This document shows positions 23,346-34,497 of a DNA stretch of 64,000 bases, in pieces; position 1 is the stretch's first letter, and each line of letters begins with the position of its first letter. The position numbers were made by a program, and so were the translations under genes. Source of the DNA: Pochonia chlamydosporia 170 (Eukaryota > Ascomycota > Sordariomycetes > Hypocreales > Clavicipitaceae); contig NC_035791.1 of assembly GCF_001653235.2 (NCBI RefSeq), forward strand, positions 1,736,001-1,800,000. The letters run 5' to 3'. The notes below the pieces were generated by a model that searched no databases, was not told where the DNA came from, and saw nothing but the letters and a program-made list of their open reading frames with translations.

Positions 23346-24615
23346 ATGGCCGCCAAATTGGCAGCTCTTCCAGTCCTCAAGTCCATTGAGGACTGCAGTG
23401 ATTTTTCCAAGACAGTCGAGCCCTTCATTGACCAGTTCTATGCACTACCTGACCAACTTGTCGCCAGCATCGGCAGCATCGAGGCCCTGCAGCGCCTTTA
23501 TGTCGAGACAAACCCACTGATCACTGGGTTTGCGGCGTCAATCGTCCTGGCAGGCGTGTTCCTGATCGTTTCTGAGGTGAACAGGAATTATTCCCAGGTT
23601 GATCGCATGTGGAGCATCTTGCCCAACTTGTATATCGTTCACCTTGCCGCTTGGGCGCGGTTGGCTGGGCTGCCTCATGACAGAATCGACTTGGTTGCTG
23701 CCTTTAGCACTATTTGGAGCGTAAGATGAACAATCTCATCCATAGCTCGAATATGGTCACCCATACTAACACGATTCCCATTAAAGATTCGACTGACCTA
23801 CAACTATTGGCGCCGTGGCGGGTATAATGTTGGATCTGAGGACTACCGATGGTACGTACCCCAATAACAAGGCCCTGTTCCGTACATCTACAAATCAAAT
23901 TCTGATATAAAGATAGGGAAATCGTCAAGTCCAAGGTCCCTGGATTTGTCTTCTTCATCTTCAACGTCACCTTCATCTCTCTAATCCAGAGCGTCTTGCT
24001 GTTCTGCTTCTCCTGTATCCCAGCCTACGCAATCCTGCTTTCCTCGCGGTTTGAACAAAACATCAGGGCCGCGGATTTCGCCTACTTCGCCGTCGAGATT
24101 CTTCTGGTGCTGAGTGAATGGATCAGCGACGGCCAGCAGTGGAGTATGTTTACGGCTATGTTTGCCTTTGAACAACAGCAACTAACCTCATGCTAGGGTA
24201 CCAAAACGCCAAGCACCAGTACAACAAAGACGCCAAACTACCCAAGGGCTGGAGCCAGGCCGACCTGGACAGGGGCTTCGTGACGTCTGGTTTGTGGGGA
24301 TACAGCCGTCACCCCAACTTCTTTGCTGAGCAAACAATTTGGTTCGTGTTGTATCAGTGGAGCTGTTATGCCACCAACTCGCTGTACAGCTGGGCGTTTG
24401 CCGGCTCTGGTAGCCTGATCCTCCTCTTCCAGGGCTCTACTTGGCTTACGGAGGCCATCTCTGCTGGAAAGTACCCTGAGTACACTGAATATCAGAGACA
24501 GGTCGGCATGTTCATCCCCATGTCTCCATGGGCGTACCGCGCTCCGTCGTACAAGCCAAAGGTCATTAGAACTAGCGAGTTGGCCAAGCGTCAGGAACAG
24601 AAGAAGCAAAAGTAG
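23346..24615 (+). CDS. DUF1295 / steroid 5-alpha-reductase-like membrane protein
   Basis: Polytopic membrane protein of 361 residues with four exons: 23346-23720, 23787-23851, 23917-24143 and 24197-24615, all with good donor sites (GTAAGA, GTACGT, GTATGT). Several hydrophobic segments are visible, including GFAASIVLAGVFLIV, FVFFIFNVTFISLIQSVLLF and a GSGSLILLF stretch. Conserved family motifs are RLTYNYWRRGG, GLWGYSRHPNFFAEQ and the C-terminal KYPEYTEYQRQVGMFIP. The HPNFF region belongs to the C-terminal domain shared with steroid 5-alpha-reductases and isoprenylcysteine methyltransferases, which binds NADPH or SAM in relatives. The family is usually annotated as DUF1295 with unproven substrate, probably in the endoplasmic reticulum. 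The C-terminus is Lys/Gln-rich and ends in KKQK, compatible with ER retrieval. It converges with the PHO13-like gene across exactly 300 bp, in which I see nothing. Confidence 0.88.
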
Positions 24616-24915
24616 GCTGTCGGATGCTTGAAGGTTGACTGCTATTGGCACGACGAATGGTTATAATGTCTATTGTCTACAAGAGTATGATACCCCAGGA
24701 AAGTGCTTCAGTAATAAGTCCTATTTCTAGGCGACTCAGCGTCTCGGGAGACTTTTTGGGTCGGGAAGTGCCATCTAATAATAGTTTACAATATCTGGCT
24801 ACATGTTTGCACAGCCAGGCGGAAGGTTATAAAGTTAATATAGTATGTGATAGATTGATGCTCGCATCTATAAGCAGTTTTGGCTCTAAAACGTCTATAA
24901 AGTCTAATTCTATAT

Positions 24916-25995
24916 CTAAGCTACGACCGCAAGATCACTCAACTTGTCAGCATAGTAAGCAGGGACAGCCACTGCATCCTCTCTATCCCAATCCTCCTTC
25001 TTATGCACACCGGTGAGAACATGCAGCGTCCCGCCCAATTTTCCCTCAATGCCAAACTTGATATCCGTATTCAAACGATCTCCAATCATGCAAGTCTTGG
25101 ACCGATCCAGCTGGAACTTACCCTCGACCGCATCCATCATAGCCTGACTGGGCTTCCCCAACTCCAAGGGCTTCTTTCCACTCGCATACTCCAACGGAAT
25201 CATGCAGGAGCCCGCGCCCATAAAGAAACTATGATGCATGGGAAGCGTGGAATCAGTGTTTGTTGCGAGAAAAATCGCCCCACGTTGCAAGTAGTGCAGC
25301 GCAGTAGAAAGCTTCAGGTAGTTGATATGGAAGTCCAGCCCGCATAGCACAACTCCAACTTCTGGATCAAGCGATGTTCCCTCAGCAAGGGCTTTGAAGT
25401 CGTCGGGTGTGATGTCCCTCCGGAAATTGGGGTCAGTGCCGCCGATGCAGGGGATACCTTCGGCAGCGAGTTCCTTTTCTACGCCTGCTTCGCCAATGGC
25501 AAAGACTTTGTTCTTCCCTGAGGGTAATTTGAGGATGTGTGAAATGTAGACTGCTGCGGAGTAGGAAGAGCCGAAAACGTCTTCCTTTTCGCAGGGGATG
25601 TGGAGGTTAGATAGTTTCTGGAGGTAGTCTTCGCGAGATTTTGTGGAATTATTGGTCACAAAGACGGTTCGTTTGCCTGGGTGGTGTAAGTTGCATTCTG
25701 GAGTTATTTGAGGGTGAGAACCAACCTCGGGCTTTGAGCATCATGATTGTCTCGGGCACGCCGTCGAATACATGGTCGCCAGACCAGAGGACTCCTTGAA
25801 ATGTGCATGTTAGTTGCGAAAGTTAGTCCTAGCGGTAGCTGTGCAAACGCACCATCGCAGTCGAACAGAAACGTCTACAGAATTGTAAGTCATTTGTCAA
25901 GATAGCGGGGTGTGGAAATGACGCACATCAAACTTGTCAATGAACTCATTGATCGAGGCCTTATCGCCAGTGAGGTATTTCGGTGACGAGGCCAT
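24916..25995 (-). CDS. PHO13: PHO13-type HAD phosphatase (4-nitrophenylphosphatase / phosphoglycolate phosphatase)
   Basis: Cytosolic HAD-superfamily phosphatase. Relatives remove 2-phosphoglycolate and other toxic metabolic side products, and hydrolyse p-nitrophenylphosphate in vitro. Four exons: 25995-25927, 25874-25853 (only 22 bp), 25794-25726 and 25676-24916, giving 306 residues, the usual length. Motif I is FLFDCDGVLWSG with nucleophile Asp28 and Asp30. Motif II is VTNNSTKSRE (about 60-69), and the metal-binding motif is GDRLNTDI (about 252-259). GVVLCGLDFHINYLKL is typical of the C2-cap subgroup. I chose Met at 25995 (MASSPKYLTGDKASINEF) because it matches the usual N-terminus. The frame stays open upstream to 26184, so a longer form with a basic, possibly mitochondrial-like leader cannot be excluded. 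Confidence 0.92.
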
Positions 25996-26933
25996 GTCTA
26001 TGGGCCGTTGAGGAATATTCCTCTCACCGGTCATATGGGGATGAGGAAGAGCGACTTGGAATCTGACTCGACGCCGATGTCGTTTGAAGAAAGTTGAGGT
26101 TTCATTGCTTAGTAAGTCGTCAGCAGCGACCCTTTTGGGAGGATGGAGGCCTGTTGAGTAGATGTTTTTGGATAATAGTTGCAAGTTGTATTTATTTTTC
26201 TAAACAAAATATTTCATTTGAATCATCTAGTTTAGAATGCAGCCTATTGCTTCGTAATATTTTGCATCACCTCCAGCAACATTGCCAGCCTAGTTGAGAC
26301 TTCAAATATCGGCGCCAGTTCCTGCAGTAGTACCGAGTAAGCTTCCGAGGGCAGCATTTGCAACCGAACGAATGGTAATTAACCCGAGCTGTAAGCTGGA
26401 CAGACTTTGGTGCAAGACAAACTCGGAAAGTCTAGCCGACTAGGCCATTTTTAATCCATCATTTTCCCCGAGCGTATGTGTACGGAGTATTTGCAATCAG
26501 CATGTATTCACACCAGTGAGTTGTTCGCTCATACTGTAGATAAGGAAGCACACTAAATAAAGACAATGGTGGAGACAATCACGAAGTTCAAGTTTTACGC
26601 TTGTGGACTTGAGTCAGTCTATCCGGCTCTTGAACAAAGGCTGTGACAATTTTTCCGTTTCTTTAAATACCTTGGATCTCGCCGGGAATAAGCTGAACAA
26701 CACTTGATGCTGTAATACATATTCGGAATATCTCCTACACCAATTTGTGCATTTTGGAATCGCTTGTTCCTCGACTTCTCATACCCGGCGTTTTCGCAAA
26801 CATAAAGCCAGCATTGCTCTTTGCTTCACAACTACACGGCCACAAATTCGGTCAGAATTTGAAAGCACAAATCACAAACCCGATATCCGAATTTCAACAA
26901 CTTATTCCAATAGAAGCGACCGCCTAAGACAAA
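25996..26933. promoter_or_regulatory. Divergent region between PHO13 and the small orphan gene
   Basis: 938 bp head-to-head spacer expected to carry both promoters. It contains TACGGAGTA at 26481, a 9-mer also seen at 17181 and, as its complement, at 57764. I see no gene. Confidence 0.4.
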
Positions 26934-27209
26934 ATGTCTTCCTCAAACTCCTCAACAACCACAAACAGCCCAGTCGCGGCCTCGACCAAGACATTCCCTT
27001 CGCAGTCAGTTCCCGCCAGCACGGTCAATGGACAATTTGACATCGACATCGATGAAGCCCTCGCGAGAAAGCCGACCCGCTGGTCAATACTTGGCCAGCG
27101 CGAAGCAAACAGTCGCCGAGAGGCTGGCAAAGCACCAGCTCCAAAAGTTTCTCCAAAAGACGAACTAGAGCAAGCGAAACAGGAGTGGTCGAAATGGGTA
27201 ATGAATTGA
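26934..27209 (+). CDS. Small hydrophilic protein of unknown function
   Basis: A 91-residue frame. The first 30 residues are Ser/Thr-rich and probably disordered. The rest is charged and helical-looking (DIDEALARKPTRWSILGQRE, then SPKDELEQAKQEWSKW). I do not recognise it. The frame is intact and the base composition is gene-like, with a Met start after an AT-rich leader. A GTAATG right before the stop codon could be an unused or used donor, so the C-terminus may differ in the real transcript. It converges with the TMEM205-like gene, leaving 239 bp between stop codons. Confidence 0.6.
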   Translation: MSSSNSSTTTNSPVAASTKTFPSQSVPASTVNGQFDIDIDEALARKPTRWSILGQREANSRREAGKAPAPKVSPKDELEQAKQEWSKWVMN

Positions 27210-27448
27210 AGAGGCTGGGAGGAAGTGGGAGTCAGGTCACGGCGCATTTGCATAGCATCGATACAGCGAACTTGTTAGTACATTTGAATCATGGAAAGGA
27301 CCCCATGGGTGGTATTGAGTGGGATCATTGTGCGAGAGGAGAATCCAGGATGAATCATTAATAAATTTAGACTTTGATGGTGTCAATGAGGTACAAGAGC
27401 TAGACATTTAGCCGCTGCTAGCAAGATACAGCTTTGCGGCCGAGTTAT

Positions 27449-28183
27449 TCAAACCTTATCCACAATGTACTGCAGGCGAGAGCCCAGAGTGAAGCCATAA
27501 GTTACGGCTGAGATAAAAGTAGCCAAGTTCAGGAGCGACGAAATGCCGTGGAGCATGCCAAATTTCTTGCTCAAGGCACGCATCTCTTCAGAATGAGGGC
27601 CGGGTTCGTACCACTCCTTTCCATCCCGCTTGGCTGTCCAGCAAGTTAGCTCGTTGAGTTCCTCAGGGTATTGTTACAAGACGTACCTTGGCCGCGACGA
27701 TCTTTCATTGTCTTGCTTGTTGCAGGAAGCAAAACCAGCAGGTTAACCAGTCCTGTTACAAACATGGTTGCAATTGGTGCCAGCGAATGCCATCGGCTAG
27801 ACGCGTCCAGAAGCCCGGATAGTCCGGATGAGACGCCAATAAGAGTATTTCCAGGGAAGGTAAGTGCCAGGATAGCTGGAAGAATAGTCTGGAGACCGAA
27901 GTAAATAGGGAAAAGCTTGGTCTGGACGGCTGAGAAGACAGGTCGCTCAACCGTCTTAAACATCACAGGTCCATTGATGAACGACTTGGTAACATGTTAG
28001 CGACTCATATGGAAACTTTTCTCAAATACCGATGACTTACATGGAAGAATGAGGTCCCCAGCAGCGTCCCATAGCTGATGGCCAAGCTGTTAGCTGAAGC
28101 TGCAGGTAAGCAGAGCGTCATGAGTAAGAAACCTACGAGAGGATGTGATATGGCGCTGGGGATAAAAATGTCGATGCAGCCAT
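27449..28183 (-). CDS. TMEM205-like (DUF4149) membrane protein
   Basis: A 191-residue protein from four exons: 28183-28137, 28086-28041, 27984-27687 and 27633-27449. The conserved core is LAISYGTLLGTSFFHSFING, then PVMFKTVERPVFSAVQTKLFP and a long hydrophobic stretch with MFVTGLVNLLVLLP. About four membrane spans are visible: near residues 14-32, 54-76, 95-118 and 160-182. The family includes human TMEM205, linked to cisplatin resistance, and fungal proteins of unproven role. The C-terminal cytosolic or lumenal loop (KRDGKEWYEPGPHSEEMRALSKKFGMLHG) is typical for fungal members. It is divergent with KU80 across 347 bp. Confidence 0.9.
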
Positions 28184-28530
28184 TTTCGCGAATATTCTGA
28201 TGAACGACAATCGAATACCAGAAAATATTGATATTTCTTTCGATATTTCACTAGATGCGGAGATCCAAGGTAAATGAGATCATTCGATGTCGCAGGCAAT
28301 CCAGGCACGGTCACGTGGCTTCGCGACAAACCGCGTAACGGATTGCCGTCAACTTGGCCTCACATGGGGCGCTGTCTGCCTGGAGCTGGGCTGGGGATTC
28401 ACCAGCAAAGTGGGCCAGCTGTGAACGTTTCTCTTATAAACAGTTGCTCTCCGAGCTCTCCACACTTCCATGGCCATTCCAATTCGTATTTTTGTATGAA
28501 TAATTCGTCAATCTATTCAATTGGCCCAAT
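28184..28530. promoter_or_regulatory. Divergent promoter between the TMEM205-like gene and KU80
   Basis: A compact 347 bp head-to-head region that must serve both genes. A CCAAT-type sequence (attggcccaatatgg) lies just before the KU80 start. I can assign no other element. Confidence 0.45.
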
Positions 28531-31009
28531 ATGGCGGACAAGGAAGCAACCGTGTTCATCCTGGATCTCGGCGCCTCAATGGCCAAGAAGCACTCTGGCC
28601 GAAAGGAATCAGACCTGGACTGGAGCATGCGATATGTGTGGGACAAGATTACTGATATTGTTGCAGCAAACCGAAAGACTCTATGCGTCGGTGTTGTCGG
28701 ATTGAGAACAGATGAGACCGACAATAAGCTGCAGGGGGACGATGGGTACGAGAACATCTCCGTGATACAACCGCTGAGCCAGATTACCATGTCGGGCTTG
28801 AGGGCGCTTCAAACATCGGTGAAACCAAATCGAACCATGTCAGGCGATGCCATTTCGGCCATTGTGGTTGCGGTTGATATGATTGATACCTTCACGAAGA
28901 AACTCAAGTGGATACGGAAAATTGTGCTGGTTACAGATGGCCAAGGCGAACTGGATGGAGACGACGTTGGGGATATTGCTAAGAAGATGAACGATTCAAA
29001 CATTCAGCTGACTGTCTTGTAAGTTGTGAAGGATTCGAGCCGTTTGAATGTCTGGCTAATGTCACAGGGGTGTGGATTTTGATTCACCCGACTACGGCTT
29101 TAAGGAGGAGGATAAAGCGGTTACAAAGGTATAGCGACATCTCTCAACCTCGTGTTTCCGTATTATTTACGCAGCAGCAGGCAGAAAACGAGAAGGTCTT
29201 AAAGAATTTAACTGAGCAATGCAACGATGGAATTTTTGCTACCATGGCCGAAGCTATAGACGAACTGGACACACCCCGAGTCAAATCAGTCAAGCCATAC
29301 AAGACATACGATGGCTCACTCACTCTCGGAGATCCTGCAAAGCTTCCTTCGGCAATGAATATCAATGTAGAACGATATTTCAAGACCCATCTAGCCCGAC
29401 CGCTCGGTGCGAGCACCGTCGTGGTCAAATCTGACCAGGCAACACAGTCAACCCAAACCTTGGATTACGATCCTATGGATGGCCTTGAATTTTCAGCGGT
29501 GAAACAAGCCAGAACATACAAAGTCAATGACCCTGATGCACCTGGCGGCAAGCGTGATGTTGAGTTTGAGTCACTTGCCAAGGGGTATGAGTACGGACGG
29601 ACGGCCGTGCATATCAGCGAGTCGGAATACAACATTACGAAGTTGGAAACCGAGAAGAGCTTTTCCATCGTGGGATTTGTCCCATGGACAAAAGTAAGAG
29701 CATCTGTAGTTTTCTCATTGCAATATGACGCTAATGGCGCTAGTACGAACCGTTTCTCAACATGGGAGAAGTTTGCGTCACCCATGCCAGGAAAAATGAT
29801 ACCAAATCAGAGCTGGCACTCTCATCGCTGATATGGGCACTTCTTGAGCTTGAGTCGTATGCTGTTGCGCGCATAGTTACCAAGGACGGAAAGGATCCAT
29901 TGCTGGTCCTTTTGGCTCCTCAGATTGAACCCGGATTAGAATGTCTCTATGACATTCCCTTACCATTTGCTGAAGATGTGCGAACTTACCAGTTTCCACC
30001 TTTGGACAAGGTTATTACGGTTAGCGGCCAGACCTTGACCAAACACCGGCTATTGCCCTCAGACGAGCTCGCCGAAGCAATGAGCGACTACGTCGATGCC
30101 ATGGATCTTTCCACGTACGGCCAGGATGACGAGGGGTGAGTCTCATGCATAACGATAGATCAATGGGTAGACACTAACTTGACAAGCAACGCGGCCGAAT
30201 ATGCACCAATTGACGAGACTTATAACCCAGCCATTCACAGAGTAAACAATGCCGTCAAGATGCGAGCAGCCCACCCCGACAAACCAGTCCCTGAAACACC
30301 AGCCAGTTTGCTGAGATTTTCGTCACCGCCAGAAGATCTCATTGAGAATGTTCAGTCCAGAATAGATAGTCTGGTTGAGCTAGCCGAGGTGAAGAAAGGT
30401 AGGCAGACTTCAAACCTCAGGAACTTCAAGAGGCAATCAGTTTGCTAACAAAAGCCATGTAGTACCACCGAAGGCAAAGGGCCGACGAAATCGCGAAACA
30501 GTCAAACCCATATCAGGCCTCGACGTGGATGCCCTGCTTGGGGAAGATAAGAAGCGTACGATTTCGGAAGACAACCCGGTGCCTGATTTCAAGCGAGCAC
30601 TGAGCACTGCAGACGAAATGGACCAAATCGAAGATGCGACCAAACAAATGGGCACGATTGTGAGGACTCTGATAACGGACAGCTTTGGGGACAGCAAATA
30701 TCCACGGGCTACAGAGTGTCTTGGTGTGATGAGAGAGGAGCTGATAAACATGGAAGAGCCTGAACTATTCAATACGTTTGTTCGGGATCTGAAGAAGAGT
30801 TTGCTCTCGGGCGCTCTTGGCGGCGATAGGAGAGATTACTGGTTCAAAATCAGGTGGTCTAGATTGGGACTGATTGACCAGAACCAGTCTGAAGTATCAA
30901 AAGTGACGCATGACGAAGCAGAAGAGGTGAGTAGGCGAAAGCACGAACTGCACTCTAACGTTGTTTGAACTCATGCTGACTTGAGGTACAGTTCTACAAG
31001 TCTCGGTGA
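28531..31009 (+). CDS. KU80: Ku80 subunit of the Ku DNA end-binding heterodimer
   Basis: Pairs with Ku70 to bind broken DNA ends for non-homologous end joining and to protect telomeres. Seven exons: 28531-29018, 29068-29128, about 29175-29693, 29744-30135, 30187-30398, 30463-30926 and 30992-31009, giving about 715 to 717 residues, the usual size. The N-terminal von Willebrand-like domain (MADKEATVFILDLGASM to about residue 215) is followed by the Ku beta-barrel core (KGYEYGRTAVHISESEY, FSIVGFVPW, then ELALSSLIWALLELESYAVAR). A C-terminal helical domain (about 575-717: GLDVDALLGEDKKR, FNTFVRDLKKSLLSG, RRDYWFKI) corresponds to the region that contacts the DNA-PK-like partner in other species. 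Exon 3 begins at a triple CAG, so its exact first codon is uncertain by up to two glutamines. The last exon is only 18 bp. Confidence 0.94.
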
Positions 31010-31312
31010 ATTGGAGGGGGAATATCACTGTACATGATTGCTTGGCAAATTTATGGCCGTTTGATTGCATGTATTTAAAGGCAAGCTGGAAACATGGCTT
31101 AGAGTAATATCAAACGTAGCTTCGAAATGTTGTCGCCCTGAGGTGACTTTGTTTGTTTCGTGCACCTGCCCCAGCCGACAGCTGCCTAAAAGTGACAACA
31201 TTACACCTTGTTCAATCTCTTCGCCACTCTTTCATTACACAAGGCCATTTTTCACCCAACACGCCAGCTGATCATCTGTGCCTCCAGACCTCGCGACGAC
31301 GAAACGAATATA
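31010..31312. other. Short spacer between KU80 and the exonuclease gene
   Basis: 303 bp between two plus-strand genes. It holds the KU80 3' end and the promoter of the next gene. The open frame crossing it is only the upstream extension of the exonuclease frame. Confidence 0.45.
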
Positions 31313-32947
31313 ATGTCAGACGAATACTTGGCCGCCCAGCTGGGCAAGCTTCAAGCCATTCTAGGCAAAAAAGTCACCCTAGACCCGTCCGTGAGAAGCG
31401 ACACAAGGATGTCCTCTGACAGTGTCGAGAATCATGTCCCCAGCTGGGAAGAAGAGCATCTTGGTTCAAAAATTGGCCACACATTCGAAGACTCTGCCAG
31501 CTACGAGATCAAAAAGACCGAATTCATGGCGGGCCAGCTCACTGCATCAAGTTCCTACAAGGACATTGACTCAGCTACTCTGAGGTTGGGAGAACCCGTT
31601 GATGAAGAATTTGCCCTTTGTCCTTGGGACGCAGTCGTTCACTACCCGGCGCGGTTCATCGGGAAGACGAACAAGCCAAGGGTGCGTTCATCATGTACCA
31701 ACAGGGGCAGTCATGCTGACAGATATACAGGCCCAACCATTCTTTGACAAACTCCTAGAGGGTAAAACATGGGACTTGTAGGTCTCCCGGCTCCTCTGTT
31801 CTCCAGTTACTAACAAGATAGCTTTTATCTTCACGATCCAACGGAACCAGAGCAAAGGCCATGTCTTCTCGTCCCGACCATCCAGTTCGTCAGGTTCCTC
31901 GAGGGGATAAACAAGGCTCTATCGACAGAACTCGTCATTCCCAAGGGACACAACAAGCGCCTCTTTAATCTGTTCTTCGGCGTAGGAGGAACGCCGCGAC
32001 CCCGATATCTAAAGCGGTGTCGGGACCAGAAGAGACTTGTCATAGACGAATGGCCGTCCGCAAACGACGACGATGTTCGAACTTTCACAGACGCTGCAGA
32101 CGTTCACAGAGACTTATGGCTATCGGAGTGGGAGAAGACCAAGCAACATAGCTACCCAGACAAGAAGGGTAGCTCAGACCGCGCCGAAAGAAGGAGAGCA
32201 GCCCGAATGCAAACGCTCTCGCAAACACAACTATATCTCGGCCTCCAGGGTGCTCGAGATCCAGCGGAGAAGCCCGTCGTCTTTATTTGCATCGACATTG
32301 AAGCACTTGAAGAAGGTTCCAAAGATGTTTCTGAAATCGGAATCGCAGTTCTGGATACGCAGCACTTGGAAGACGTCGAGCCCGGTACAGGAGGAGAGAA
32401 TTGGTTCCAGTTCATCGAAGCGCACCACTTGAGGGTAAAGGAGTATGCTGGACTGGTCAACTATCGATTTGTGCAGGGCTGTCCTGATAATTTCAACTTT
32501 GGGTATGCACCAATTCAGAACTACTGAGCCATAGGCCGCTATTGTATACTGACAAAGAACAGAACAAGCATTTTTCCTCATAAGAATGAGCTCGTCGAGA
32601 CACTGACAAAGGTACTTTCCAAGTATGACAACCGTGACGTGGTACTAGTCGGCCACAACATTCAATCCGATATCCAGTACCTCTCGGACATTGGATACCA
32701 AACACACCAAATACCCGGTCTGGTAGGCGATATTGACACACAAGCCATCTACTGCGCATGGAAGGACAAGACACAATCTCGGGGTCTTTGGCACATACTC
32801 TCAGACCTGGACATCAAATACACGCATTTGCATAATGGCGGAAACGACGCCGTATACACTCTCCAAGCCATGCTCGGCATAGCCGTAAAAGCACTCGACA
32901 CCAGTCAAGATTCTGAATCACCCGCAGTATCAACAACTCCACAGTAG
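31313..32947 (+). CDS. Gfd2/YDR514C-like protein with a DEDDh exonuclease domain
   Basis: A 493-residue protein from four exons: 31313-31681, 31731-31777, 31822-32502 and 32563-32947. The C-terminal half is an RNase-H-like DEDDh exonuclease fold of the type found in yeast Gfd2 and YDR514C. The expected catalytic residues are all present: Asp297 and Glu299 in FICIDIEALE, Asp402 in VGHNIQSDIQYL, His456 and Asp461 in HNGGNDAVYTL. That predicts 3'-5' exonuclease activity on RNA or DNA, though the substrate is not established from sequence. The N-terminal half has no recognised domain; it contains a CPWDAVVHYPARFIG motif and a Phe/Arg-rich block (FYLHDPTEPEQRPCLLVPTI, LFNLFFGVGG) and may position the substrate. 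I chose the Met at 31313 because the upstream frame shows leader-like sequence. The gene converges with PAM18. Confidence 0.88.
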
Positions 32948-33171
32948 TGTCTTATTTGTTACAAGTTCATATCGTACATATGAGGAGAGTATGGGCAGGT
33001 TAGGCCCCTGGCTATATAGCTTTTATCCTTTGTACACAAACCCTCAGCTAGCTAAATTCAACCATGCAACGCCATCGCTATGTGTAGTGTACACGATGCC
33101 CATCAGCGAAGTCGCACGTTACGATCCTCACCGACCAGCACCCATTATAACCGCCATCGACAGACGACACA

Positions 33172-33600
33172 TCAAGTCTGCTTATCTAACAGCTCCTTCG
33201 CCTCGTTAACCTTTGTAGCCAAGTACGGACTGCCCCCTCGATCAGGATGGTTCAGCAGCATAATCGTCCGGTGCGCCTTGCGGACCTTGTCCTTGGTGAT
33301 GCTTCGCTCACTGCCCATCGTTAGCACTACGGGTCACGGGGGTATCAAGACGAACTTACTTGAGGGACAGGATAAGCGAAGCCTCCTTCTTGGTCATTTT
33401 GGGCTCGAAGCCGCCCTTGTAGAAGGCTTTGCCCATGGCTCCGACACCGCCTCGGGAGCGGCGCCATGCGACGAGACCGGCTCGGCCCTGAGATTGTTAG
33501 TTTTTCTGCTCCTTTTTCGGGTGCGCGTTGGGTTGGTATGTGGACGTACGAGGAATGCAGCGACGGCTGCGCCGGCACCGATAGCGAAGACTGAGCTCAT
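33172..33600 (-). CDS. PAM18: PAM18/TIM14, J-protein of the mitochondrial import motor
   Basis: A 105-residue inner-membrane J-protein that stimulates mitochondrial Hsp70 during import through TIM23, together with Pam16. Three exons: 33600-33550, 33487-33360 and 33310-33172, with donors GTACGT and GTAAGT. The N-terminus [20 protein letters not shown] is the single membrane span, followed by a basic [20 protein letters not shown] segment. The J domain carries the HPD tripeptide at residues 81-83 in [21 protein letters not shown]. Length and order match yeast and fungal PAM18 cores, which have a short intermembrane-space segment. It converges with the exonuclease gene (224 bp apart), and the DUF3602 gene lies upstream on the same strand. 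Confidence 0.94.
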
Positions 33601-33940
33601 TTTTGGGGAGTGTTGAGGCGTTGCGGGTGATGAGTGTGGTGATGGAGTTGAGGAAGTTTTGCGGTCGGACGGGATCGGGCGGAGGGGGTTGTTCCGTTCC
33701 GAAGGGTAGTTGGCTCCAAGGTAACTATCTTTCAGCGAACTTGAATGGAATCAGCATGGGTTCTTGTATTTATTTATTTTGTTTTTCTTAAAAAAACTAC
33801 TTTATTCGAATTATGTCTATGAAAAGCGAATATTAAAGGATATCATTAGTTCGTCCCAGTCTTCCAGTTGCCCCCGTCATCCATGCATAAATCCCGGTCT
33901 CATGCTGAATCCGGCACCGCGGCGATGCCTTCAAATATAT
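33601..33940. other. Spacer between the DUF3602 gene and PAM18
   Basis: 340 bp that should contain the PAM18 promoter and the 3' end of the DUF3602 gene. It has an AT-rich, poly-T/A patch at about 33765-33845. I see no gene. Confidence 0.45.
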
Positions 33941-34497
33941 TCACCTAACCTCCTTCTCCCGTCCGTGATGAACCCTTTCCGGCATCTTCAACCCCTTATC
34001 AACCGCCTCCTTAACCTTCCTCTCCAATTCCTCAGCCCTACTCTTCCCCTCCTCCTCATCACGCCTCTCCCGCTCGTCGCCCGCCCAATTCCCTGCGCCA
34101 CCTCGCCCACCCATCGCATTGTGCGGGTGCTTCTTCAGACTCGACGTCATAGCCGCTGCAACCTCCTTTGATATGCGATTCTTGTCCTCTGCGTCGGGAA
34201 GTTGAGATGCCTCCATGTAGTTTCCTGCCCCGCCGCGACCAGCGCGAATTGGTTGTCCTGCTGTGGAGTCTACTGCAGTGACGACGCCGGGGTCTTGACG
34301 TTCCAGATCCTGTGATTGTTAGATTAATTGAACATATGATGCATTTACTAATTATATTGTTGCTGAGGGATGCACTCGTGTCCTACCTTGTCTGCGGCGG
34401 CGGCAGCAGCAGCCGCTTTGTCGTCCTTTACATTGTAGAAGTTGCCTGCGCCGCCGCGACCGACTTTGCGAAAGACATCTTGGTCGTTGCCGGTCAT
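33941..34497 (-). CDS. DUF3602 protein with three GRGGAGN motifs
   Basis: A 159-residue protein of two exons, 34497-34387 and 34309-33941. It contains GRGGAGNF, GRGGAGNY and GRGGAGNW at about residues 14, 60 and 100, the repeated signature of the fungal DUF3602 family, which includes a yeast protein of unclear role. Between motifs the chain is hydrophilic, with an alanine run (AAAAAAAA at about 28-35) and a long charged, probably helical stretch at the C-terminus (DERERRDEEEGKSRAEELERK). No signal peptide or membrane segment is seen. The first intron begins at GTAGGA, and the tandem acceptor CACAG gives an in-frame join. Family members are often stress-induced, but nothing in this sequence tests that. 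Confidence 0.85.
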
